Source: a bacterium (GTDB taxonomy: Bacteria; Bacillota_I; Bacilli_A; RF39; UBA660). Taken from it: 5,763 nt of DNA. This document shows positions 1 through 5,642 of the stretch, piece after piece. The notes beneath the pieces are model-generated. The model made no database searches. It was not told the origin of the DNA and saw only the letters and a program-made list of their open reading frames with translations. The position numbers and the translations under genes were made by a program. How positions within the stretch are numbered: the stretch's first letter is position 1; each line of letters starts with the position of its first letter. The DNA is taken from contig JAQXIG010000100.1 in the NCBI GenBank assembly GCA_029007685.1, positions 1 through 5,763 on the forward strand, in the 5' to 3' direction.

Positions 1-807
1 CACAATAACTATCCGATTATTGGGATGGACGGTCTATGTAAAGGACTAATTCGCATTACCGAAATCACAGAAAAAAGAAGAAAAAAAGTCATTTTAGTCG
101 ATCATAACGAATTCGAACAAAGTGCGGAAGGATTAGATGAAGCTGAAATCATCGAAGTAATTGATCATCATAAGGTAGGAAACATCTCCACCACCAATCC
201 AATTAATTTTCGTATCATGACGGTAGGGTGTACCAATACGATCATCTATACCTTATATCAAGAGAATAATATCAAAATACCACGAGAAATGGCCGGATTA
301 ATGCTATCAGGAATTTTATCGGATACTCTATCTTTAACCAGCCCAACCACTACCCAAATGGATCGTTTCGTGGTAGAAGAACTAGCAACTATGCTGAATA
401 TGGACTATCAAGCTTATGCTTTAGAAATGTTTAAGTCCGGAACCAGTTTAGAAGGTAAAAGTATTGAACAAATTGTTTGTAGTGACCTTAAAAGTTTTCA
501 AATAGATGATGAAAAATTTGCAGTAAGTCAAGTATTTACCTTAAACTATGAAGAAATCTTAAAGAACAAAGATGATTATATCCAGTTTATTGAACAACAA
601 GCATTAGATAAAGACTATCAATTAATTGTGGTACTAGTAACGGATATCATCAAAAATGGAAGTTATATTTTCTATACTAGAAAAGATCAAGAACTTTTGG
701 AAATTGCTTTCAATAACGAAAAATTAAGACAAGGTAGTTACTTAGATGGTTGTGTTTCTAGAAAAAAACAAGCCGTACCAGCAATTTTAGAAGTATTGAA
801 AAAGTAA
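1..807 (+). CDS. ppaC: Manganese-dependent inorganic pyrophosphatase, family II (DHH/DHHA2), CBS-regulated type, 5'-truncated by window edge
   Basis: It hydrolyses cytoplasmic pyrophosphate to two phosphates, pulling biosynthetic reactions forward. The frame is open from base 1, so the gene starts outside the window and 268 residues are visible. Family II motifs are clear: VDHNE followed about 20 residues later by DHH (metal-binding part of the DHH domain), then VGCTNTI, LMLSGILSDTLSL with the conserved Asp, and in the C-terminal DHHA2 domain VTDII and GCVSRKKQAVPAI, where the Arg-Lys-Lys group binds substrate. The first ~27 visible residues (NNYPIIGMDGLCKGLIRI and on) do not match the equivalent stretch of the short B. 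subtilis PpaC. They look like the last strands of a CBS domain, which in CBS-PPases sits directly before the KKVILVDHNE segment. I infer a roughly 550-residue enzyme regulated by adenine nucleotides, but the CBS insert itself is not visible. The internal ATG at base 25 lies inside this domain and is not the start. It is the first visible gene of a four-gene run; popT follows after 18 nt. Confidence 0.93.
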   Translation, partial: HNNYPIIGMDGLCKGLIRITEITEKRRKKVILVDHNEFEQSAEGLDEAEIIEVIDHHKVGNISTTNPINFRIMTVGCTNTIIYTLYQENNIKIPREMAGLMLSGILSDTLSLTSPTTTQMDRFVVEELATMLNMDYQAYALEMFKSGTSLEGKSIEQIVCSDLKSFQIDDEKFAVSQVFTLNYEEILKNKDDYIQFIEQQALDKDYQLIVVLVTDIIKNGSYIFYTRKDQELLEIAFNNEKLRQGSYLDGCVSRKKQAVPAILEVLKK

Positions 808-811
808 GAAG

Positions 812-820
812 AAAAAGGAG
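812..820 (+). promoter_or_regulatory. Ribosome binding site of popT
   Basis: AAAAAGGAG ends five bases before the ATG at 826, inside the 18-nt gap after the pyrophosphatase stop. It fixes the popT start. No promoter or terminator fits in so short a gap, so the two genes are probably co-transcribed. Confidence 0.75.
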
Positions 821-825
821 AAGTT

Positions 826-1692
826 ATGAGAAATGTTGTGTTAATGATTAAAGGTTTCATAATGGGAATTGCCAATATCATTCCAGGTGTCAGTGGCGGA
901 ACTTTGGCTTTAACCTTAGGAATCTATGAAGATTTCATCGGCGCAATTAGCCATTTTTTCAGTAGAATAAAAGAAAATATTAAGTTCTTATTACCAATTG
1001 CCATTGGAATTGGCTTATCGATTATAACCATGAGTAATATAATCACTGCAAGTTTTGACCACTTTCCAATTCCAACTACCTTATTTTTTATGGGGTTAGT
1101 CATTGGTGGGATCCCTATGCTTTATAACAAAGTAAAAGAAAGTCGAGAAGAAAAACAAATATCCAGTTATATCATTGCTTTACTTACTTTTAGTTTGGTC
1201 ATGATACTAGCATTATCAGAACAAATATTTGGAAGCAGACTAGGGGAGGTCAATTTGAGTAACTTAAATACTCTTGGCTATGTAACATTGTTTATAATAG
1301 GAGTAATTACTGCAGCTACCATGGTGATTCCAGGAGTCAGTGGATCTTTAGTATTAATGCTGCTTGGCTATTATTTGCCAATTATTAATGTAATCAAAGA
1401 ACTTACCAAGTTCCAAAACATAGCTTCAAATATGTTAATAACAGGCATATTTGGAGTGGGAGTATTAGTAGGAATTGTATTAATTTCAAAGTTAATCGAA
1501 TATCTATTAAACAAATACGAAAAAAAGACATACTTTGGAGTATTGGGGTTTATTATTGCCAGTATTGTAGCTATTCCTATATCAGTATTCAATAAAGTTG
1601 GAAATATAACCTTTGAGATACCACAAGTATTAATTGGAGTTATATTCTTAGTTTTTGGAGTATTTGTAGGTTATAAGTTAGGAGAAAAATAA
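826..1692 (+). CDS. popT: DUF368-family polyprenyl-phosphate transporter (PopT)
   Basis: This is an integral membrane protein of 288 residues. DUF368 proteins have been identified as translocases that return undecaprenyl phosphate (C55-P) from the outer to the inner leaflet, recycling the lipid carrier for peptidoglycan and other envelope polymers. The diagnostic feature is an internal duplication: IPGVSGG at residues 19-25 and IPGVSGS at 168-174, each preceded by a small-residue-rich hydrophobic stretch and followed by another (LALTLGIY and LVLMLLGYY). This gives the two inverted half-repeats of the family. I see about eight hydrophobic segments, with charged loops near residues 101-112 and 229-235. 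The length is normal for the family and the ATG has a strong ribosome binding site. The stop lies 1 nt before the uppP ATG, so translation is probably coupled to the enzyme that makes its presumed substrate. The family call is very secure; the transport role comes from the family, not from this protein. Confidence 0.93.
   Translation: MRNVVLMIKGFIMGIANIIPGVSGGTLALTLGIYEDFIGAISHFFSRIKENIKFLLPIAIGIGLSIITMSNIITASFDHFPIPTTLFFMGLVIGGIPMLYNKVKESREEKQISSYIIALLTFSLVMILALSEQIFGSRLGEVNLSNLNTLGYVTLFIIGVITAATMVIPGVSGSLVLMLLGYYLPIINVIKELTKFQNIASNMLITGIFGVGVLVGIVLISKLIEYLLNKYEKKTYFGVLGFIIASIVAIPISVFNKVGNITFEIPQVLIGVIFLVFGVFVGYKLGEK
1680..1684 (+). promoter_or_regulatory. Ribosome binding site of uppP inside the popT 3' end
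   Basis: AGGAG lies within the final codons of popT, nine bases before the uppP ATG at 1694. Because the site is embedded in upstream coding sequence and only one base separates the stop and the start, translational coupling of the two genes is likely. Confidence 0.7.
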
Positions 1693-1693
1693 T

Positions 1694-2509
1694 ATGGACA
1701 TAGGAGTTATTTTATTAGCCATTATTCAAGGAATTGCCGAGTTTTTACCTATTTCTTCGAGTGCACATTTAATTATATTTAGAGATTTATTTGGAATTGG
1801 ATCCGGAGCTATTACCGAAGAATTTGCTTTAGCTTTTGATATTGCGCTTCACTTTGGAACCTTACTAGCCATTGCTATTTATTTTTTTAACGATTTCTGG
1901 CATATGATAATTCAAGGTATTACGAAAGGACCAAAAAATGATGAAGGAAAAATTTTTTGGTATATCATAGTAGCTACCATTCCTGCGGCTATTGTTGGAA
2001 TTTTATTAGAAGATATCATCGAAAATTTAATTCGCAGTAACTATATTTTAATAGCTTGCACCTTAATTATAATGGGAATTATCATTTATCTGACTGATCA
2101 CTTTTTCAAACAAACCAAAAGCATCAAACACATGAGTTTGAAAGACGCTATTCTAATCGGATGTAGTCAAGTATTCGCACTCATTCCAGGTTTTTCTCGA
2201 AGTGGAACTACAATTGCTGCAGCTAGATGTCTAAAGTTAGATCGTGAAAATGCTGCTAAATTCTCTTTTTATTTATCTGCACCAGTTGTGTGTGGAGCAG
2301 TAGTATTAAGTATTTTCAAAAAAACAACCATTGCCGCCATTGAAGCAAATCTCACAGTCTTCATTATCGGTGTATTAGTGGCTTTCATCTCGGGATTACT
2401 TTGTATTGAATTTTTATTAAAATATATCAAAAAACACGATTTTAAAGTGTTTATGTGGTACCGAATTTTATTAGGAATTATTGTAATTGTATATACAGTA
2501 GTTAGATAG
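1694..2509 (+). CDS. uppP: Undecaprenyl-diphosphatase UppP (BacA family)
   Basis: This polytopic membrane enzyme of 271 residues removes one phosphate from undecaprenyl diphosphate, released at the outer face during wall polymerisation, to give C55-P. Its loss usually sensitises cells to bacitracin. Both family signatures are intact: QGIAEFLPISSSAH at residues 12-25, carrying the (E/Q)xxxE pair as Gln12 and Glu16 plus Ser22 and His25, and PGFSRSGTT at residues 165-173, with the catalytic-site Ser168, Arg169 and Thr173. FDIALHFGTLLA at 48-59 is also typical of the Bacilli branch. The first acidic position is Gln rather than the Glu of E. coli BacA, which the consensus allows. Length is normal and about eight membrane segments are visible. 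It starts 1 nt after popT, the transporter for its product, and precedes a ZIP transporter by 9 nt. This is the family known for recycling, not a PAP2-type phosphatase. Confidence 0.96.
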   Translation: MDIGVILLAIIQGIAEFLPISSSAHLIIFRDLFGIGSGAITEEFALAFDIALHFGTLLAIAIYFFNDFWHMIIQGITKGPKNDEGKIFWYIIVATIPAAIVGILLEDIIENLIRSNYILIACTLIIMGIIIYLTDHFFKQTKSIKHMSLKDAILIGCSQVFALIPGFSRSGTTIAAARCLKLDRENAAKFSFYLSAPVVCGAVVLSIFKKTTIAAIEANLTVFIIGVLVAFISGLLCIEFLLKYIKKHDFKVFMWYRILLGIIVIVYTVVR

Positions 2510-2512
2510 GAG
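2508..2512 (+). promoter_or_regulatory. Ribosome binding site of the ZIP gene overlapping the uppP stop
   Basis: The uppP stop TAG shares bases with the AGGAG that serves the ATG at 2519, six bases further on. A shared stop and binding site is a usual sign of co-transcription and coupled translation. Confidence 0.7.
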
Positions 2513-2518
2513 AAAGAT

Positions 2519-3280
2519 ATGAATGGACTATTATTAACGCTAGGATTGGGACTATTTATCATAGTAGGAGCTATGATTGTGTTTATCACAAAAAATAATG
2601 AACGCTTTATTAGTTTTTCGATTGCCTCTGCATTTGGTGTAATGAGTGCTCTCATTGGGATTGATCTAGTACCATCAGCCCTAGAAACAGGACAAAATTT
2701 ATCAGAGTCTATCTTTTATATGATGATAGGTTTAACAGCTGGGTTCCTGATTTTAAAAATACTAGATCATTTTATACCAGATCATGAGGATGACCACAAA
2801 ACAGAAGAAGACGATGATAAAAACCTAAAACATATTGGATTAGTTTCTAGTATTGCATTAGTCATGCATAACATTGTAGAAGGAATGGCAATTTATAGTT
2901 TGTTTATCAACGATTGGAAATGTGGATTAATAGCCAGTTTAGGAGTAGGACTTCACAATATTCCGTTAGGCATGGTAATCGCTTCCACGTTTTATCAATC
3001 AAACAAAAATAAAAAGAAAACCAGCTTTATTATTGTAGGAATTTCTCTTTCTACCTTCATCGGTGGTTTAATTATATATTTATTCCAATCACATGAAATA
3101 ATGGAAATGATCGAATTAGTTTCATTACCGGTGACTATTGGTATGTTGCTCTACATTTCACTAATGGAGTTGCTACCAAAAATTATTCATAGCAAATATC
3201 ACAAAAGCAATATCATTGGCATTTTACTAGGAATTTCTCTTCTTTTACTCACATTATTTATTCCACATCATCATCATTAA
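2519..3280 (+). CDS. ZIP-family divalent metal transporter, variant TM5 motif
   Basis: This is a predicted inner-membrane metal permease of 253 residues. ZIP proteins move zinc, iron or manganese towards the cytoplasm. Segment 4 carries HNIVEGMA (His117, Asn118, Glu121), matching the family HNxx(E/D)G metal site. Segment 5 carries HNIPLGMV (His146, Asn147, Leu150), where most bacterial ZIPs have HNIPEG, so the usual second glutamate is leucine here. Segment 2 keeps an acidic GIDLVPSALE and segment 6 keeps LLYISLMELLP with Glu217. The loop between segments 3 and 4 (residues 84-105) is rich in His, Asp and Glu, as expected for the metal-binding cytoplasmic loop. The protein ends in four histidines (250-253) after a hydrophobic segment. 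It is the last gene of the run, 9 nt after uppP, and is followed immediately by a terminator. Family membership is secure; the metal and even the direction are not established, and the Leu150 change may alter selectivity or rate. Confidence 0.88.
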   Translation: MNGLLLTLGLGLFIIVGAMIVFITKNNERFISFSIASAFGVMSALIGIDLVPSALETGQNLSESIFYMMIGLTAGFLILKILDHFIPDHEDDHKTEEDDDKNLKHIGLVSSIALVMHNIVEGMAIYSLFINDWKCGLIASLGVGLHNIPLGMVIASTFYQSNKNKKKTSFIIVGISLSTFIGGLIIYLFQSHEIMEMIELVSLPVTIGMLLYISLMELLPKIIHSKYHKSNIIGILLGISLLLLTLFIPHHHH

Positions 3281-3287
3281 AAAAACA

Positions 3288-3314
3288 AAAAACCGTTAGA
3301 AAATAACGGTTTTT
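3288..3314. terminator. Bidirectional Rho-independent terminator between the ZIP gene and rnhC
   Basis: A perfect 11-bp stem (3288-3298 with 3304-3314) closes a GAAAA loop; its core is CCGTTA/TAACGG. Read on the + strand it ends in five T's and stops the pyrophosphatase-to-ZIP operon 7 nt after the ZIP stop codon. Read on the - strand it is followed by a long T-rich run (complement of 3281-3292) and stops rnhC. The right arm and loop encode the last residues of RNase HIII and the rnhC stop codon sits at 3296-3298, inside the left arm, so the hairpin is partly coding sequence. Confidence 0.9.
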
Positions 3315-4201
3315 AATATTCTAGCAGTATTGGCAAAATTAAGTTTAGCGACTTCTTTTAATTTATCTTTCCCATATTTTTCAACAATTTCTTCTCCAAT
3401 TTTGTCAACCTGAGGACCAGCACCTTTTGGAAGAGGAACATGCAAAGAATCTGCCAGTTTATCAAATTCTTTAATAAAAAGATACCTACTAATAATGCTA
3501 CTACAAGCGACTGCTAAATTTTTATCCTCGGCTTTCGTCATGAAAGTAATTCCATGCTGAATCCCCATAGCTTCCTTAATATAATCATAATATCGTTTTT
3601 CTTTAGCAAACTCATCCACTACGATATAGTCATAGGAATCTTTTACTTCTTGCACTAGTTCAAACAAGACTTTATTATGCATAATGGCCTTAATCTTATT
3701 CATATTATGATCTTGAGCGTGTTTTTCATTATATTCAGAATTATTCAAAATAATACTTTTATACTGAATACGTTTCGCAATTTGTGGAGCAATTTTTAAA
3801 ATCGTATCATCATTAATTTTTTTGGAATCTCGAATCCCTAAATTTTCCAAAAAAACAATATCTTCCTTTTTCACAAAACTAGCCGTAACTACAATGGGAC
3901 CAAAATAATCACCAGTTCCTACCTCATCTGAGCCAATAGAAGAGCAATCATAATACTTACGATCGCTATCTTTGGTAGTAGACGTTACAGATTGTCCATC
4001 CATTTCTTTCCACATTGCTGCATCCACATCTGCCGATACACCTTGAAACATTACTTTACCAGACGTATACATCGTAATAACGGTATCCATATCTTCCGCT
4101 TGAAAAACAACATACGGAATTTCCTTATCACGTTTTTTATCTTTATAATACTCCATCATCTTTTCCTTTGTCTTATCACTAACTTGAATAACCACATTCA
4201 T
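3296..4201 (-). CDS. rnhC: Ribonuclease HIII
   Basis: This 301-residue enzyme cuts the RNA strand of RNA-DNA hybrids, helping to remove R-loops and replication primers. It has the two-part RNase HIII layout. The N-terminal ~80 residues form the TBP-like substrate-binding domain (DUF3378), ending in the usual MWKEMDG region (63-69). The catalytic RNase HII-like domain starts with SSIGSDEVGTGDYFGP (87-102), where Asp92 and Glu93 are metal ligands and the GTGDYFGP form separates HIII from HII. Further conserved parts are RDSKKI (124-129), VVDEFA with Asp196, TKAED (222-226) and ACSSIISRY (232-240). Length is normal. The ATG has an excellent binding site (AAAGGTGAT) and a promoter just upstream. 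It is transcribed towards the ZIP operon and away from cvpA. In many Bacilli rnhC instead reads in the same direction as zapA-cvpA-polX-mutS2-trxA, so its orientation here is unusual. Confidence 0.96.
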   Translation of the reverse strand: MNVVIQVSDKTKEKMMEYYKDKKRDKEIPYVVFQAEDMDTVITMYTSGKVMFQGVSADVDAAMWKEMDGQSVTSTTKDSDRKYYDCSSIGSDEVGTGDYFGPIVVTASFVKKEDIVFLENLGIRDSKKINDDTILKIAPQIAKRIQYKSIILNNSEYNEKHAQDHNMNKIKAIMHNKVLFELVQEVKDSYDYIVVDEFAKEKRYYDYIKEAMGIQHGITFMTKAEDKNLAVACSSIISRYLFIKEFDKLADSLHVPLPKGAGPQVDKIGEEIVEKYGKDKLKEVAKLNFANTARILKTVIF

Positions 4202-4204
4202 TTT

Positions 4205-4215
4205 ATCACCTTTTT
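4205..4215 (-). promoter_or_regulatory. Ribosome binding site of rnhC
   Basis: Read on the - strand this is AAAAAGGTGAT, close to the ideal complement of the 16S rRNA tail, followed by AAA and then the ATG. It confirms the 301-residue start. Confidence 0.8.
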
Positions 4216-4229
4216 CTAATATATAATTT

Positions 4230-4258
4230 ATTATACAGAATTTATCTAATTTTTACAA
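4230..4258 (-). promoter_or_regulatory. Sigma-A-type promoter of rnhC
   Basis: On the - strand the elements are TTGTAA (4253-4258) as the -35 box, a 17-base spacer, and a consensus TATAAT (4230-4235) as the -10 box. The transcript would start near 4223, giving a leader of about 20 nt that just holds the ribosome binding site. This makes rnhC a single-gene unit from its own promoter to the shared terminator. Confidence 0.75.
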
Positions 4259-4517
4259 TCTATAGACAACTTGGGTTTCATTATTTTTTTTAATGCTATT
4301 TATCATGATCTTGAAACACATATATTGAGGCAAAATAATTCATGGTTTCGCATCAATACCATCTAAAATAAAGGTATCAACAGGTAATAAAATTTTACCA
4401 AAACTCAAAATAGATAAAGTGAGAAATCATCATCAAATATCAGGTTATATTCAAAAAAAGAACAATTTTAAATAAGAAACAGACAATCACTAATATCTAT
4501 ATTTTTTTCACTTTAAC
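4259..4517. other. Intergenic region between divergent promoters, no convincing gene
   Basis: This AT-rich stretch separates the rnhC and cvpA promoters. I find no binding site plus start codon leading into a sizeable frame on either strand. A 48-codon open stretch on + (4329-4472, ending at a TAA) joins in frame to an ATG at 4293 only through an in-frame TGA. Its complement also holds an open stretch of about 28 codons between stops. Neither resembles a family I recognise, so this may be decayed coding sequence or chance. One long-range inverted repeat is visible: 4415-4426 can pair with 4504-4515 over 12 bp with one G-U pair, across a loop of about 77 nt. Its right arm ends just before the cvpA -35 box. 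I see no riboswitch or T-box pattern. Confidence 0.5.
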
Positions 4518-4546
4518 TGGAAATTTTTATAAAATAAAGTTATAAT
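4518..4546 (+). promoter_or_regulatory. Sigma-A-type promoter of cvpA-trxA
   Basis: TGGAAA (4518-4523, four of six matches to TTGACA), a 17-base spacer and a perfect TATAAT (4541-4546). Transcription would begin near 4553, leaving about 20 nt before the ATG at 4573, just enough for the ribosome binding site. Confidence 0.7.
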
Positions 4547-4553
4547 GAATATA

Positions 4554-4566
4554 ATAGGAAAGGGTG
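4554..4566 (+). promoter_or_regulatory. Ribosome binding site that decides the cvpA start
   Basis: The run from 4554 includes AGGAAAGGGTG. The AAAGGGTG part (4559-4566) sits six bases before the ATG at 4573. The alternative GTG start at 4564 is itself part of this site, so it cannot use it; the ATG is preferred. Confidence 0.75.
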
Positions 4567-4572
4567 AAGTAT

Positions 4573-5292
4573 ATGAATATAACAAATATTATGGATGTTG
4601 TAATTGTTTTTTTGATCTTAATCTTTGGATTGACTGGTTATCATCGTGGTGTATTCAAACAGTTGGTCACAACCGTAGGGTTTGTGCTAGTAGTAGTAAT
4701 TGCTTTTTACTTAAAAAATCCGATTGCCGAATTTTTAAGCTTACATCTACCATTTTTCAAATTTGGTGGCATGTTTTCTAATATCACTAGCTTAAATATT
4801 ATTCTTTATCAAATAATTTCTTTTATTTTGGTAATCATAGTTTTAGAAGCAGTGCTAAATGTATTAATAAAAGTAAGTGGCATTATCGAAAAAATATTAA
4901 AATTCACAATCGTCTTAGGTCTTCCCTCTAAAATACTCGGGTTTATCGTTGGCTTAATGGAGGGCTTTGTGATTACTTTTTTATTACTATTCTTCCTAAA
5001 ACAACCAGCTTTCAACTTAGAATTATTTAACGGTAGTAAATTAACCAATAAAATTTTAAATTCAACGCCAATATTATCCCAGATTGCAAGCAGTTTCACC
5101 AACACCATAAATGACATTTATGCCTTAGGAGAACACTATAATAATACTGATAATTCAAATGAATTTAACAAAGAAGCAATAGATGTGATGCTAAAACATA
5201 AAATTATTACTACTAGTTATGTGGAAAAATTAGTAGAAGCCGAAAAAATAGAAATTTCGGGCATTGACGAAATAATAAATAAATATAAATAA
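4573..5292 (+). CDS. cvpA: CvpA-family membrane protein
   Basis: This is a predicted membrane protein of 239 residues in the CvpA (colicin V production) family. The molecular role of the family is poorly defined; it has been linked to secretion and envelope stress. The N-terminal half is typical: MDVVIVFLILIFGL (7-20), then GYHRGVFKQL (22-31), the family's Gly-x-x-(R/K)-Gly turn, then three further hydrophobic segments (about 32-47, 74-99 and 112-143). The last contains LGLPSKILGFIVGLMEGF, a common closing motif. After residue 144 comes a hydrophilic tail of about 95 residues that is polar and mostly helical-looking, longer than the minimal ~165-residue family members. The ATG at 4573 was chosen over GTG 4564 because of the ribosome binding site. 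trxA follows after 12 nt with a binding site that overlaps the stop codon, so the two form an operon. Confidence 0.85.
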   Translation: MNITNIMDVVIVFLILIFGLTGYHRGVFKQLVTTVGFVLVVVIAFYLKNPIAEFLSLHLPFFKFGGMFSNITSLNIILYQIISFILVIIVLEAVLNVLIKVSGIIEKILKFTIVLGLPSKILGFIVGLMEGFVITFLLLFFLKQPAFNLELFNGSKLTNKILNSTPILSQIASSFTNTINDIYALGEHYNNTDNSNEFNKEAIDVMLKHKIITTSYVEKLVEAEKIEISGIDEIINKYK

Positions 5293-5297
5293 AGGAG
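5291..5297 (+). promoter_or_regulatory. Ribosome binding site of trxA overlapping the cvpA stop
   Basis: AAAGGAG begins within the cvpA TAA stop and lies seven bases before the trxA ATG at 5305, which supports co-transcription and probably coupled translation. Confidence 0.75.
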
Positions 5298-5304
5298 AGA
5301 ACTT

Positions 5305-5619
5305 ATGATAAAAGAAATAAAAAACGAAAATTTTGATACTGAAATAAAAGATGAATTAGTATTAGTAGATTTTTACGCTTCATGGTGTGGACCTTGTAAA
5401 ATGATGCATCCCGTAATCGCTCAACTGGCAGAAATCAATCCCCATCTAAAAATTTTAAAAGTAAATGTAGACGAAAGAGAAGATATCGCAAGAGATTATG
5501 GAATTATGACCATCCCAACCTTAATTCTTTTCAAAAATAATGAAATCAAAGAAAAAAACATTGGATTTACTCCCAGAAATGTATTAGAAAAATGGATAGA
5601 AAACCATAAAGACAATTAA
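5305..5619 (+). CDS. trxA: Thioredoxin
   Basis: This cytoplasmic thiol-disulfide oxidoreductase of 104 residues is kept reduced by thioredoxin reductase and supplies electrons to ribonucleotide reductase, peroxiredoxins and other targets. The active site is WCGPC (residues 27-31) within VDFYASWCGPCKMM, with the buried Asp22 ahead of it. TIPT (69-72) carries the cis-proline Pro71, and the LILFKNNEI strand and the glycine of NIGFTP follow as in the classic fold. Length is that of a single-domain thioredoxin, with no signal peptide, so it is not an extracytoplasmic ResA- or TlpA-type protein. In many Bacilli trxA lies close to cvpA, polX and mutS2; here it follows cvpA directly. Its last codons form the left arm of the downstream terminator. 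Confidence 0.95.
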   Translation: MIKEIKNENFDTEIKDELVLVDFYASWCGPCKMMHPVIAQLAEINPHLKILKVNVDEREDIARDYGIMTIPTLILFKNNEIKEKNIGFTPRNVLEKWIENHKDN

Positions 5620-5642
5620 CTAACCCTAATTGTCTTTTTTTA
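5608..5642 (+). terminator. Rho-independent terminator of cvpA-trxA
   Basis: AAAGACAATTA (5608-5618) pairs perfectly with TAATTGTCTTT (5627-5637) around an eight-base loop, and the T-run continues to 5641. The left arm is made of the last three trxA codons and most of its stop, so as at rnhC the terminator is built into the gene end. Confidence 0.88.

Noticed and set aside
25..27. ATG as the start of the pyrophosphatase
   Set aside because: The frame is open to the window edge, the preceding codons continue a CBS-like strand (NNYPIIG), and there is no ribosome binding site. The gene is cut by the window.
2269..2655. 128-codon antisense frame across uppP and the ZIP gene
   Set aside because: It lies opposite two well-supported membrane protein genes; its Ile/Asn/Thr-rich content is the reverse of their hydrophobic codons.
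3266..3280. Engineered His-tag at the ZIP C-terminus
   Set aside because: Only four histidines, followed directly by a native terminator, with no linker or vector sequence; natural His-rich ends occur in metal transporters.
3992..4219. 75-codon + frame opposite the 5' end of rnhC
   Set aside because: It is antisense to the N-terminal domain of a well-supported gene, and its His/Phe/Ile-rich content is typical of shadow frames.
4280..4292. T-run as a terminator in the rnhC-cvpA spacer
   Set aside because: No stable stem precedes the T-run on + or uses it on -; it is a plain homopolymer in AT-rich DNA.
4329..4472. 48-codon + frame as a real small gene
   Set aside because: No start codon with a binding site leads into it; the nearest in-frame ATG is separated by a TGA, and other genes here give no sign that TGA is read as Trp.
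4564..4566. GTG as the cvpA start (242 residues)
   Set aside because: This GTG is part of the AAAGGGTG ribosome binding site itself; the ATG at 4573 has that site at the right distance.
4545..4781. A 78-codon + frame starting just upstream of cvpA
   Set aside because: It overlaps the cvpA start in another frame, begins at the promoter's -10 region and encodes a Cys/Trp-rich string with no family character.
4809..5117. 102-codon antisense frame inside cvpA
   Set aside because: It is fully covered by cvpA on the other strand, with no recognisable motif.
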